64,000 nucleotides of DNA, taken from assembly GCF_958295425.1 (NCBI RefSeq), contig NC_081141.1, positions 14,851,204 through 14,915,203 of the forward strand, in the 5' to 3' direction. Origin of the DNA: Solea solea. Its lineage: Eukaryota > Chordata > Actinopteri > Pleuronectiformes > Soleidae. A model generated the notes under the pieces. It was not told the DNA's origin and made no database searches. It worked only from the letters and a program-made list of their open reading frames with translations. Shown here piece by piece: positions 12,838 through 24,393 of this stretch (its first letter is position 1; every line of letters begins with the position of its first letter). Both the position numbers and the translations under genes were made by a program.

Positions 12838-14439
12838 GGGAATTCAACATGTAGCCTGCTCTAGTTGTTTTAGAGAAGTATGTCTATTTTAGCTTGAAGA
12901 CCAGTAACATTTGTGGTTACCATCTTTGAGGTTATATTTGGATATTATTGTTTGTTGTATTGTTGAAAAGAGGCAGGGATGGTGGTATTGTCTGGTGAGT
13001 ATTACCTCATTTTAAATACTAAATACTATTTCTTTTTAAGCACAAAATCTAAACGACATTTTACTAAATAATATAATCGTGAAGGTGAAATCATGCAAAT
13101 GCAGCTCTGCAGCACAAAGTGAGCTCCTCTCTCTCTCTCTCTCTTTAGTTTGCAACAGAAACTTTCATCCTTGTTGCTACTTTGGGAATGTGAGGCGTTT
13201 GCTTGTACTCAGCATATTCCTGCTGGAGGCGGGATCTGTTTTCAGTTACAGCTGCGTCCGCTCTGGTCTTCTGAGTCTGGCCCTGAATGAAGCAGCGGAG
13301 AGAGAGACCCTGTCCTGACACAGCAGCCGGGGACACTGAGCTCAGAGACTATAGTCTGTGTGTGCTGAAGAGATTCTCACTCTCACAGAACCCCCTCCCA
13401 ACAACACTGGCTCCCCGTTACAGTCCCATTGTGTGAAAAGGCAGCAGGTTTGGTTCATCTTAAACTGTGTGTCTGCTGATGGCTAATGATTTGACGGTGT
13501 TGTCATCGCTGTGATGTTTGTGGCATCTCGGCTAAGTCATGCTGGAACTATTTCACATGCTGTCTGAGACAATGACAACACCTGACTGCGCAGCAAGGGA
13601 GGGACAACATGAGGTCACTTACTGTAATTCAGCTCACAGGAGTTTCAGATTGCTTTGGCTTTCGTGAAACTCCTCACCACTGACCTATATTTCAACTCTT
13701 TTTCGTGTGTATTGAAAAGAGGGATCTGAAAGCCGGCAGAGACATTTATTTCTCTTAAATTAAAAACCAGGAACTTCCTGGAACTGAGACGGAATTTATT
13801 TATGGGAGACCTGAATCATTTTCTGTTTTCTCTGCCCTCACTCACTGACGTTGCAACCATTTTTTTCAGGTTGCAGGAAGCAGTGGGAGACAAACATGTG
13901 GGCTGTGTGAGCAGCTCCCATGAGATTATCCACTGACCTCAGAACAGCAGCACCCTGCCCACCCTGGGGGAGAGGCCCTACTACTGGAAAAGGCTCAGAC
14001 ATGCTACACCCTGCTTATAAAACTGTATTTAAGGGTCAAAATCACATTTTCATGTGTCCAAAACCTTTAGACTTTGCTCTCAAACGGCACGTGACAGTTT
14101 TTGGTAGGTAGGAATGGTTTGAAATACAAACAAAGAAAATGTCTTCTGTCATCATTTTACTAGAAAGAGAAGGAGGATCTTCAAGGATTTCTTCTTGAAT
14201 GTTTATCTCTCATTCAAGAGGGTGGATGAGAGGTGAAATGTGTTCACCAAACTACCGAATGTCTACTGATTCAATTACTTCTGGAGAATTATGGCCTGGA
14301 TGAATGACAACCTACAAAGACATGTTTTCCATTTTGGACAATCGACGCACTGTTCTCTTGCTCCACTAATTGAGGCAAACAAGAACTTTATACCGGGCCA
14401 CATGGTTGGTGCAGTTCTGAGCACACATCCTGGTTGGAA

Positions 14440-14585
14440 CAAGAGCCTTTCTGAGTGGCGTTTGCATGTTCTCCCCATGTGTGCGTGAGTTTTTAGGGAT
14501 TAGGTAATTTGGACACATTGTTTGTTTGTATTATGTCAGCTGGGATTGGCACCACGATGAAGCGGTAGAAGATGGATAGATGGAA
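14440..14585 (-). repeat. Dispersed fish repeat, copy 3 (reverse)
   Basis: Contains gcatgttctccccatgtgtg and ends in agaagatggatagatgg, the reverse-oriented blocks of the family at 3527-3715. Confidence 0.55.
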
Positions 14586-14717
14586 GAGCTACACCCAATC
14601 ACTAAAACCTCTAATAACAAGAAATGTCCATCCATCCAGCCTGGGTGTATCTCAGCCAGTGGCAGTTGCTGATCTTTGAAACAGAGGAAGCTCATTTCAA
14701 GCCCATTTGTTCCTATT

Positions 14718-14880
14718 TGAATAAAAAAATGTTTATTTTTTATTTTATTTTCATTTTCTTTGAAATATGGGAAACCATTTGGGGTCCTGTCCATCGTTGG
14801 ATCCACACAGGTTTTCTCAAGCATGAACTACATAAAACCCAAATATTGCTATATTTATTTCAAAGGGGGTTACTTTTAAA
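14718..14880 (+). repeat. Unnamed dispersed repeat A, copy 1
   Basis: Contains gaataaaaaaatgtttattt, gggaaaccatttg, cgttggatccacacaggt and ctcaagcatgaactac. The same blocks recur in order at 17143-17252, and the last part recurs at 54609-54675 with the following tatttcaaag and gggttact blocks. Confidence 0.7.
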
Positions 14881-15269
14881 TTCATTCATAGACTAGGTCT
14901 ACATAATTCTGTGTTTTATTTTAAAAATGGGCTATATCGCCGAGCAAATAACACACAACGACCAGCTATTTGTTCCCTCGCAAAATCAAAATCAAAAACT
15001 GGCTCCGCCTTTCAGACGCTTCGTCCAATCATCATCTGCTCCACTGACATCTGCGAGAAGCTGAGCTTCCGTGGAAGTGATGCTTTTGCCACATTTGTCC
15101 ACTCACTGTCAAACTTATGAACTAGTGACACGTTCTAGTCACGTCGTAGTGCAGGTTTAGTATTGAAATGTAAATACAACACATTTGTTCCATCTTTTAG
15201 AGGAATCTCAGAGCAATCGTCCCTGATCTCCGCTGACATTGAGCTTTAGAAGCAGCATATACACACGAC

Positions 15270-15390
15270 ACAGGTCGTCAGGCTACAGCAGGGCCAACAT
15301 ACAAACATCCATTCACACATTTCTTTGGACTTGGGGAGGAACCTGGAGAAACTGGAAAGTAAACATGCAAACATGGGCAGAACATATGAA
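15270..15390 (+). repeat. Dispersed fish repeat, copy 4
   Basis: Has caggctacagcagggccaac, catccattcacaca and ggacttggggaggaacctgg, in the order typical of the family at 3527-3715. Confidence 0.55.
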
Positions 15391-15854
15391 TGAAAGTTTC
15401 ATTTAAGGCACCAGTGAAATATATATACTGTGTTCATTCACGGTCTTCAATGGATGAACCTGTTTCCACACGTCATGAAAAGACCTACAGGAACAAAAAT
15501 CAATTGCTTCTCAGTGTACTGGAGCTCCATGGACCACACCTGTCACTACCACAGCTTTACCTTTAGAGACACATAATATTTGTTGGTTTTCTTGTATTCA
15601 GTCTATACTCGGGCATCATCGTGGGAATTGTTGTAGTTTTGTATTCATGCACGGAAACAAGCAGAGGACGTGCGTGCTGTGCGTCCTGTACCTGGCAGAA
15701 TGTTCGGGAATGTGGGAGTGCACTCTGAAGGCTTTAGACCCACTTTTGTTTTTATAGTCCTCACACAGGAAGCTCACTCTGATGGGGCCTCATTCATGTT
15801 GTCTGAAAAACGCTGACTGCCCTCCCACCCCCACCTCTCTGGCTGCTCTCCAAG

Positions 15855-15855
<1 letters not shown>

Positions 15856-15904
<49 letters not shown>
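15856..15904. repeat. (CA)n microsatellite
   Basis: Uninterrupted CA dinucleotide tract of about 24 units. Confidence 0.95.
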
Positions 15905-15907
<3 letters not shown>

Positions 15908-16120
15908 TTTTTGGCTTTGTTGGCTGATATGCATTCTCTCCTCCCCCAGTCCCATCACAGTTTCATTTATAGCTCTAATTGCAATAAACAACCGAGAACA
16001 AGTAGGGAAGACGCAGCTTCCCCTGCTCACATGTCTCTCTCTCATGAATAGAACCAATCCCATCTCTGTCAGTCATTCACTGACGTATGTGTGTTTCAGT
16101 ATTTTAGTGAAGCTACAGTA

Positions 16121-16156
16121 TCCACCATGATTCCACCATGATTCCACCATGATTCC
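16121..16156 (+). repeat. 11-bp tandem repeat, three copies
   Basis: The unit ttccaccatga is repeated three times head to tail with no visible mismatch. Confidence 0.85.
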
Positions 16157-16469
16157 TGCTGGAAACATCTTTGTTGTCTTTGAGCTGGATTTGCTCAAGG
16201 GAAAATGAGACAGTTTGATGTCTAAATGACAAGATGAAATACCAAGGAGACTTTCACAAAATAATAATAATACCAATAACGAAATAATGAAAAACAGTCA
16301 AGTGTCCACCTATTGGATGATCCTATCTGTGCCTATACTTCAATACAGGCTATGTTTTATCATCTCTATGACTTCAAATGGGACCATCATTTACAACATC
16401 ATGCTGTGGAACAGAAAACTTCGATGGTTCATCCTAATCTGATTCATAAATGAATGGAAATATATATGC

Positions 16470-17128
16470 AAGTCACAAACAACACTCAAGTCTTAACCTT
16501 CAAGTCTCATGAAAGTCCGAAGTCGTCCTTGCAAGAATCAACCAAGTCAAGTCGAGTCCCGGCTTTAAATCAAGTAAGTTACAAGTTACAAAAAAAAAAC
16601 AAAAACAAAAACAAAAAAAAACACAGTCATTTTGAAGAAACAAATTTGAAGAAAAGAAATAGCTCAGAAACAAGGTATAACACTCATACAACGTAAGGAC
16701 TGCTTCATGAATTGTTTATTAGAAAATGTATTTAATTAACATCAATAAAATGAAAATAAATCAAACTACAATGTAAAGAATACTGACATTAGGTCTACAT
16801 TAAACCATGGAAATGCATTTCAACTATTAGGCTAAAAAAGCGAGTGGAATCTCACATAGTAGTGTTGATGCCGCTCGGTTGCCAGGTTTGTATGCAAGGC
16901 CGCAGAAGCAGACGCCCAATGTTTTTTTCCGTGTGTCAAAAACAACTTTAACTCCTCAACATTTGGGAACATGTAAATATTCCGTAAGTTAAGTCCTTTC
17001 GAGTCATTTCACTCAAGTCTACGTCGAGTCTGAAGTCACAAGTGTCCTCAAGTCGGACTCCAGTCAAGTCACGTGACTTGAGTCCCCCACCTCTAGTGGC
17101 AGAGGTGTAAATAGTGTCATGTCATACT
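16470..17128. mobile_element. Fish element with AAGTC/GAGTC-rich ends (hAT-like)
   Basis: Both ends are dense in caagtc/gagtc words. The right end (cacgtgacttgagtccccca followed by cctct) resembles the CAGAGGTGGGG-type terminus of a common teleost non-autonomous element. The left terminus is not found, so it may be truncated. Confidence 0.5.
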
Positions 17129-17297
17129 GCGGTGGCTCCTTGTAGCTTTGAATAAAAAAAAGTTTATTTTTTATTTTATTTTAAATAGGGGAAACCATTT
17201 GAAGTCCTTACCAGCGTTGGATCCACACAGGTTTTCTCAAGCATGAACTACACATCTGCCTCTAGTGGCAGATGTGTAAATAGTGTCATGTCATACT
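17090..17297. repeat. 39-bp direct repeats flanking a copy of repeat A
   Basis: 17090-17128 and 17259-17297 are 39-bp direct repeats differing at one base. Between them lies copy 2 of repeat A (about 17143-17252). Each direct repeat starts within a short hairpin, for example acatctgcc and ggcagatgt around 17252-17275. Confidence 0.7.
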
Positions 17298-17730
17298 ATT
17301 GTGACAAAGTGTAGCTCACCAAACAAATTCAACAAAGGAAACAAGTGACAGTAAATAAAACAAGCTTCTTTTGAGAGCAGTCAGCTGGATTTTTAAGAGC
17401 AACCCAAAGGTGCAGGAGCTTTGTGACGCTATTTAGTAACAACACTGCGAGTACAGTGAAAGGATTTCTTCCAAAAACGGGCAAAGATTTCAAAGGGGCT
17501 TCCTTTTTCTCTCTCTCATCTCATGATACAACATGGAGTCAACAAGTACACTCCCACTCTTTGTCTTCAACACAACTGCTGACCTGCTAATGGTCCTTTA
17601 GGTCCACTGTTACCCACAGAACACAGTGTCGACCACAGTCGTCAAAGAACCAGCTGACCAGGGCAAACTGTGGTACATATACAGAGCGCTTTATTAAAGT
17701 GCACTGACCCTGTTTTGCTAAACTAACAAA

Positions 17731-17750
17731 TAAATAAATAAATAAATAAT
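17731..17750. repeat. (AAAT)n microsatellite
   Basis: Short AAAT/AATA tetranucleotide tract. Confidence 0.7.
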
Positions 17751-18061
17751 AAGTTTGCCCACAATCCAGTCTGTCAGTAGACCTGTTAGTCATGTGACTA
17801 CACTTCACTGACCCATACGAACGGGGGGGTCAACACAGATGGATGCAGATGTTTGTGAATGTGCGTGTGTCAGATAATGATGTAACCCAGAGGTTGTTGA
17901 CATGAGATTGAACAGGAAGAACAAACGGGTCAAAACCTTATGTTATCATAATGGTCCTGGTGTTATTTATTCAGCCAAGATGCTGGAACTAATGAGGTCA
18001 AACTAAAGGGGGAAAAAAAACCATGGCAAAAAAGTTATAAAATTATTCTTGATAAAAGCAG

Positions 18062-18063
<2 letters not shown>

Positions 18064-18112
<49 letters not shown>

Positions 18113-18146
18113 ATGCTGCTGCTGCTGATGCTGCTGCTGCTGCTGC
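18064..18146. repeat. CTG/CAG trinucleotide repeat
   Basis: About 27 CTG-type triplets, with a pure run of about 16 at the left and two GAT-type interruptions further right. No exon context is visible around it. Confidence 0.95.
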
Positions 18147-19053
18147 CACATGGACAACCAGCTCCGGAAAGACAGACAGAAAACACTTAACTCTACTCTA
18201 AGTGTTTTCACCTTAAAGGCAAACGCCGGCGTTTTCAACAGCAGCACGTCAGATTCTGAAAGCCAGTGCAGTATTTTACGCGCCTTGATTAAGTTTTATA
18301 CTTTGTGGATGATGTGTTCGTATAGAGTAGATATTACTATTATTACTATTATTATTATTATAATAGCTATAGTTTTTAAATGTGAAAGAGAGAGAGGGGG
18401 GAGACTGTGTAGAAGTGAAACATAAGTCTTTGTCTATAAAATACAACCAGTGGTGGCTGGGATTCAATTAGCCACCTGGGTTAGTCTGTGTGGAACACTA
18501 TTAAAGTGAGCGAGCCTGGCCTGCTTTGTCTCCCGGAGCCTCTTCGTCTTACCGCGTCCTTTTGTTCTTTCGCACTCTGCCCCACAATTACCCACCCCTA
18601 GATTAACGAGTGATCAATCTGAGACCTAATATCTCAGAGCAAGGACTCATTTGGTCTCATTATCTCTCTCCTTCTCTTTTTAAATATGGTCTGTGTGTCT
18701 GTCTCAGTTCTGTCTCGCACACAATGGGACAATATCTTATCACCATTGTGACGAGCATCAGCTTCATTATTAAATGGTGGTTTGGAGAGAGCTGAGGTCG
18801 CAGTAGTTTTTAAACCCAACAGTGTCCGACATGTGACCACTTCCTGCCAGACATCCCCATTTTGTGACCCCCACACATGTCAGCGTTTTCTCAACACTTG
18901 GTTCCTCTTTCTTGCGACTATATTTTGAGCGTACATGGGTTATATGGGTCGGGCGTCACTGCTGTGCAGTCAGAATGAGACTAACTTCACCGTCGTCTCA
19001 GTTGTCTTGATTTTCCTTTGAAAAACATGTAATAATACAGATTCTAATATTAG

Positions 19054-19940
19054 GTCAGAGTCAGCTCTAGGCATAGACGAGGGAGGGGCTACATGTGGCT
19101 CTTGAGCCCCTCTGCCATGGCTGCTTTCTGCAAAACTAGAGTTTGTTTACATCACAGCACGTAGGAGTTGTCGATCCACTGCGGCCTCCGGCATGAAGTT
19201 CAAATGTGTTATTGAGTTTATCCCATGTTTGAAATCCTTAGTGCATATTTATTGAGAGACACTTACTTACTAAATGAGGCAGCAGGAGACGAGCAGCTCC
19301 CGTTTCCCTGTGACTTAAAAAATGCTGATTTTCTCTATGGACTTTGGCGCAGTTCACCAAGCGGCACAAACTCGAAAATGTTGTTTTACAGCGAGATAAA
19401 GTGGCAAAAACACATTCTTACGATATTTGGAAAATAATAGTTCATTGGTGGCACATCACCAAAAGCGGTACTAATATTGTACTGTATATAGTTTAAAAAT
19501 CCTTTCATAACAAACTGAAGGGAGAAACTAAACACTCTCCCACATCAGAGTTCATAGAGAAAATCAGCGATTTATGTTATTTTAAAGCACTATTTTTCTC
19601 CACTTTATAAGAGGTTGGGTATAAACAGCATTGGAGGAGTTTTCTTTTTGTAGTTCTTAAATTTCATAAATTCAACAATCTGTATAAAAAAGGTTATACA
19701 TTTTATCTTTATCATAGGGTTTGTGGCTCCGGATGCAATTTCTGGCATAGGCCATATAGGCGGTCGCATAGGACGCCATCTACTTATTTATTTATTTTAT
19801 TTTTTGACCTTTCACCTTTTCATGGAAAACATGTTTGTTTGTGTGAGGAGTTACTTAAAACCATGCTGTGGTGTGTGTTTGGTGACAGTGGACGGTGCCC
19901 TATAGCTCAGATTGCCTAGATGCATAGGTCCGGCCCTGCT
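19054..19940. mobile_element. Possible degenerate DNA element
   Basis: The two outer edges are loosely reverse-complementary (cagagtcagctctaggcata on the left; tgcctagatgcataggtcc and ggccctg on the right). The right edge resembles CAGGGCCGG-type termini of fish elements. Inside, 19324-19339 and 19553-19568 are perfect 16-bp inverted repeats. A segment at 19638-19675 recurs at 54785-54825. Confidence 0.4.
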
Positions 19941-21109
19941 ACTGATAATTCTGGTACTAATACTAATGGGTTATTAGTACTGTTAACATGCTGACAGGCA
20001 TTTACTGGTGCCTTAACATGAGATTAATCCATTTGAAAACAACTTCTCTAATTGCAATTACGAAAGTAGTATATAAGTAGTAAGTGTAAAGTTTCTGGAC
20101 TGCTCAGAGTGACTTATTTTGTCTTTATTTTCCCCAAAAATTGCCACATCAATGCCAACATAACACAACAAAAAGGTCTTGTAAATGAGACTGAAGTCGG
20201 TTTGAATAGACATTTTGATATAAATTATGACAAAGCTGAAATGTGGGACACTGAAGCCACTGTTGATATAGTCAATAATGACATTTTTGTATCTAATATT
20301 CTCTGTTTATGATCAGTATCTGCCTTTGTTTTTCTACAAACTATAGTTCCACCAGACAGTAAATCTGAGATTAAAACAAGTGTTGCGTCTCTGTAAGTGA
20401 TTTCAGTGTGAGCTGGCTTGTTGTCGTCTCTGTAATCTTAGTTTAGCGTCCGTGTCTGGATGCATGAGTTCATTTCTACTCTTGTCATGATGAAGGTTCT
20501 GTCCGTGACTCTTAAGACAATGTTGGTTTGACAGTTTTGGGACTGAGGTCAGTTTGGATCCAAACTGGGAAAGTACAGGAAAACGACAATGATGCAAGTG
20601 TCTTGTTTGCATTTGTTGAATTTGTGTGTAGCCGTCTACGAAAGGGAGGAACCGTATGGTTAAAAACCTCTGAAACCCGGAGAAAATCCCTCTCCCTTGT
20701 GTCTTTTAAAGCGTGGTCTGAATCACCAGAGGCAGACTGTGAGTATCAGCCTTTTATTGGCTGTGTGTCACAGGCACATTCTCTGCTGCTTCCTGTCTGT
20801 TACTGTTTATAAAATGGGCTTTACAAAAAATCCCCTTCCTTTATTTTCTAATTGGAGAATTATTAGTTTTTCATGTCAGGTTCCCCTGATTACTTATTTG
20901 TCACGTTGTCTGTAAAATATTTAATGGTCTACTGAAAATACTTTCCAGCTCTGTGTCCACCGTTACGTTGCCGTCTGTGTCTGCTCATGTTTCCCATATT
21001 TTTCCAAATTATTATTAAGGCCTGAGTGCTCATACAGTGGAATTGGAATTTCCTGGAATTTACTTTTTTTTCTTTCCGAAATGATCGCATTTTTCAGGCA
21101 CCTAACGTT

Positions 21110-21415
21110 GTTTAAAACGGATGAAAATGAGCACAGATTATGATCGGGTGAAAATGATTTAAAACACAAGGAGAATACGTAAAAAGGCTCAGTAGCACCC
21201 CCAAAGGTGAAAGCTGGTAGGACGAAACTTGGTGGAAACATGTCACAGCCCAAGACGAACAAAAAAAACCTCAACTCAACAGGAAGTCGGCCATCAAAAA
21301 AGGAAGTACCCGATAACTTCGCCACATATTGACCGATCATCTCACAACTTTATATGTGACACAAGAGACAGCACATGAAAACTGAGTCAAGGGAATAGCG
21401 CCACCTGCTGGCAGC
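21110..21415. repeat. Dispersed fish repeat ending in a CTCF-like motif
   Basis: The layout (aaagctggtaggacgaaact, aggaagtcggccatc, cgccacatattgaccgat, gcgccacctgctggcagc) resembles a widespread teleost repeat. Boundaries are approximate. Confidence 0.45.
21398..21411 (-). promoter_or_regulatory. CTCF core motif match
   Basis: The minus strand reads CCAGCAGGTGGCGC, which fits the vertebrate CTCF core CCASYAGRKGGCRS at every position. It lies in the intergenic space between the two convergent genes, inside a repeat. Occupancy is not shown. Confidence 0.35.
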
Positions 21416-21711
21416 ACAGTTACTGTTTATGGTTTCTTAATCACATAATCCACGTTTTAAGTAAAGCATAAATACAGTTGCTGCCCATGTTTGTGGTTTA
21501 TTTTTCAGAAGTCCGTGGAAAAACTTTAATTTGTTAACTCACAGTTAACAAATGAAAACATTAGGATTGAAGGAGCTCATATTAGCAGATTAATCCACAT
21601 GGTTTAACTGTGTCTTTAGTAGTGATCGATTGGTAGCGGTATTAAATGGCAGTTGTCATCCATAATATTACATCACTGCCTTGATTCCTCGAATTTCCCT
21701 CTTCCTCATAC

Positions 21712-21795
21712 AGTAAGGCCCTGCTTTTTACCAGGCTGCAGTTGTAAATAAGAATTTGTTCTTAATCTGTCCTGCCTGGTTAAATAAAGGTTTAA
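21712..21795 (+). repeat. LINE (RTE-like) 3' tail
   Basis: Carries ttgtaaataagaatttgttc, ttaatctgtcctgcctgg and ttaaataaaggttt, the familiar 3' end of a fish non-LTR retrotransposon. A relative lies at 52590-52650. Confidence 0.55.
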
Positions 21796-22554
21796 AGAAA
21801 TGTTAGTCCACATGAGTTGATTTGAGATTCAGTCATTTTACCCATCAGATCATGTTGTGTGTCCACTGTTAAAGATTAAAACCATTCAGGGAAGTTCATC
21901 CTTAGTTGAGTTGGAATTTCCGTTTTCTTTTTGTTTTTTTTGTTTTTTCTTAGAAATGACAATATTGTGGTTTACAACAGAGTTCCTGTTTTTTGTCCGA
22001 GTCTATAGCATGACATCATTGTGCTAAGTCTGCAGCAGGCATGTGATGCCATTGTTCACCAAAAAAAAAAAAAACCCTCCCCTTCAGCCCATTGATACCG
22101 ACTATAATCACGTCCCGACGTGTATGAAACAAACGGCTTAATCTTTCATTAACACCTGTGCACCTCTGACAGACATCACTGTGGTGTTTGGCATCAGGGA
22201 AAACAGACAATGGATTTCATTGCATGACACCATCAGTCATGAGGACTGACTCACAGCAATTAAGCTGTAATGGCAGAAAAATGCTCCTCGAGCTTCTCTA
22301 AACCACGTTTCATGTTTCTAATCTGGATAAATGCAGTTATCCGGATTATAAACACAGAGTCCTACGGAGATGGAAAACACATGACGCCCTGGTGCAGGTC
22401 CTGCAGGTTTTTATTGATTTTGCATGCGAGTGCAGTTAAAATTATAGCGCTAGAGATTAACTGCCAAAAACACATTTGTACAGGAGGAAACAGTAGATCA
22501 TTTGGGTGCTACAGCCACAAACACTTTTCCTACCTACTATAAAAAGAGAGAAGG

Positions 22555-24393
22555 TCGTACTTTTTGAAGTTGTTTATTAAAAATATGATATAAATAAATA
22601 TGACACTCCAGTTACATAGAAGGCTACTACATCAGTCATGGGATACACTGGATAGACACTTCTCTTCATACAAGTTTACAGTGTGGTTTTTGTACAGTTA
22701 CCGTTACAGCAACGTGATATCATCTCCCATAGTATAATATTTCAGAACAGTACCTTTCATCGACAGTGTCAAACAACCAGTGTGTACAGTAGATATCATA
22801 GGACACAGTTTAATCAGGATTGTCAGAGTTAAATTATTGGTAAAACACTTAATAAAGTCAATAAATCTCCCATAAATCTAAGGTGTCCTTGTCCTCTTAG
22901 TTAGTACCAGTCCCAGTAACAGTTTTAAAGTGAGCAGCTCAACCTCCTTAAAGTTATATATAGTGGTACAACCTGTTAATAGATTACAGAGTAAAGCCAA
23001 TCGTTGACTTTAAGGTGAAATGTGTAATCCTCAATCAGTGGCTTGATGTTCAACTATAATCGTATTGTGGTATATAAAAATACTGCATAAAACATTTCGT
23101 TTTCATGAGTGTGATTTGACATGGGCTAAAAACATAATACTGTTTTAACAGAAGTACAAAACCTTTTCAAAATCCTGCTTTAATACAGATCTATGACGGG
23201 AAGCATCGGTGACAAAACTGTCAACCATTAAAATATGCAGTGAATGAACATTAATAACAAAATACCTGAGTTTAAAGAAAGTTGCTCTTCTAAAATATAT
23301 AATACATAAAACAATAAAAAAAAAAAAAAATATATGCACAATCAAGTGACATGCTTAAAAACAATACACGTCTGTACCAGTGTCAGTCTAAGTAATTCAC
23401 AGTTTCATGCTGTTGACATTAGCTCCAGCTCTGATGGCGTCAACAAGCACGAGGGCCAGACCATAGTTTAGAGTTGACCACATAGATTTGCCATTTTGAA
23501 AAATGCTAAAGTGACTGAGGTCTGTCGCACTGATTGGTGGCTGCTGATGGATTGTTGACCAGTGCTTTCATTAAACACAACTCAAACATCTCTTGACTCC
23601 AGTGACTTTGGCCAATTTATTAAGCTACAAAAATCTCATTTTGGCCAACAGGGTCAGAACAACTCAAGGACAAATGGAAAGTCATAAAGACTACATTTTA
23701 TATAGTAATACCTTACAGTTCTTTGTCTTGGGTGATAATTTGACAGAATTAATACAGAAACGATGAATAATGCAGCCTTAAATTAAAACAACTAAACTGG
23801 TAGTAATTAATTATGGCTCACTGCTACCGTCCTGACGTCGCCGACAGTTATTTGGCATGCGTATTTCTCTTTACCATGACTCCTAGACCGTTCGCGATAT
23901 CTAGAAAATTCACCCTTTGTCAGCTGAGATTGGCACAACGCCGCCCCCCCGCGACCCTCATGTGGAGGATAAAGTTGTAGAAGATGGATGGACGGATACC
24001 GGAAAGCAGAGAAATAGAGCTTTGAGCCCATATACTTGTCATTACGGTAGCCCTCAGGACTTCCACAGAACGACCGTCCAATCGTGGACAAGATTCACCA
24101 GCGCGTCACACATTTGTGACGTCAGCTTCCCAGTACTGTAATTCCTAAACAGTTGAATAACTGCCAGATATCGAGTAAAAGTGAAAGTTATCTTGGAAAA
24201 AAGGGGCAGAAGCACGCACTCACTCATTGAACACTTTTTGACAATTCTACAGCCATAAAATCGAAATAAATCCAGACGGCTTGATTATCATGACGGTCAT
24301 AAGAGGGTTAAGTACACAGCCACATTTTTAATGTTGTGTAATCAAAACCTGTAACAGTTAGCCTCCAAAACATAACGCTTGTTTAGTGAAAGA
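22555..24393 (-). other. cspg4: Probable 3' UTR of cspg4
   Basis: On the minus strand AATAAA signals lie at 23616-23621 and 22573-22578. The second is followed about a dozen bases on by cttcaaaaagtacg. Either could end the transcript, giving a 3' UTR of about 0.8 or 1.8 kb. It includes a short fish-repeat tail at 23925-24000. Confidence 0.4.
23925..24000 (-). repeat. Dispersed fish repeat tail
   Basis: Contains tcagctgagattggcac, gaccctcatgtggaggataa and agaagatggatggacgg. It matches the reverse-oriented start of the family at 3527-3715 and lies in the probable cspg4 3' UTR. Confidence 0.6.

Larger units (their letters stand above)
8861..22555. other. Intergenic region between the snx33 and cspg4 3' ends
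   Basis: About 13.7 kb with no supportable gene. The longest open frames are about 125 codons or less, lack splice or homology support, and often run through repeats. It contains many repeats, listed separately, and a sequence matching the CTCF core at 21398-21411. Confidence 0.6.

Noticed and set aside
17090..17128. cctctagtggcag as a CTCF site
   Set aside because: One base short of the core spacing; it is part of the 39-bp direct repeat hairpin.
18035..18247. Polyglutamine open frame
   Set aside because: Created by the CTG/CAG tract; no exon signals or homology either side.
20963..21340. 125-codon open frame on the minus strand
   Set aside because: Overlaps a dispersed fish repeat and shows no recognisable domain.
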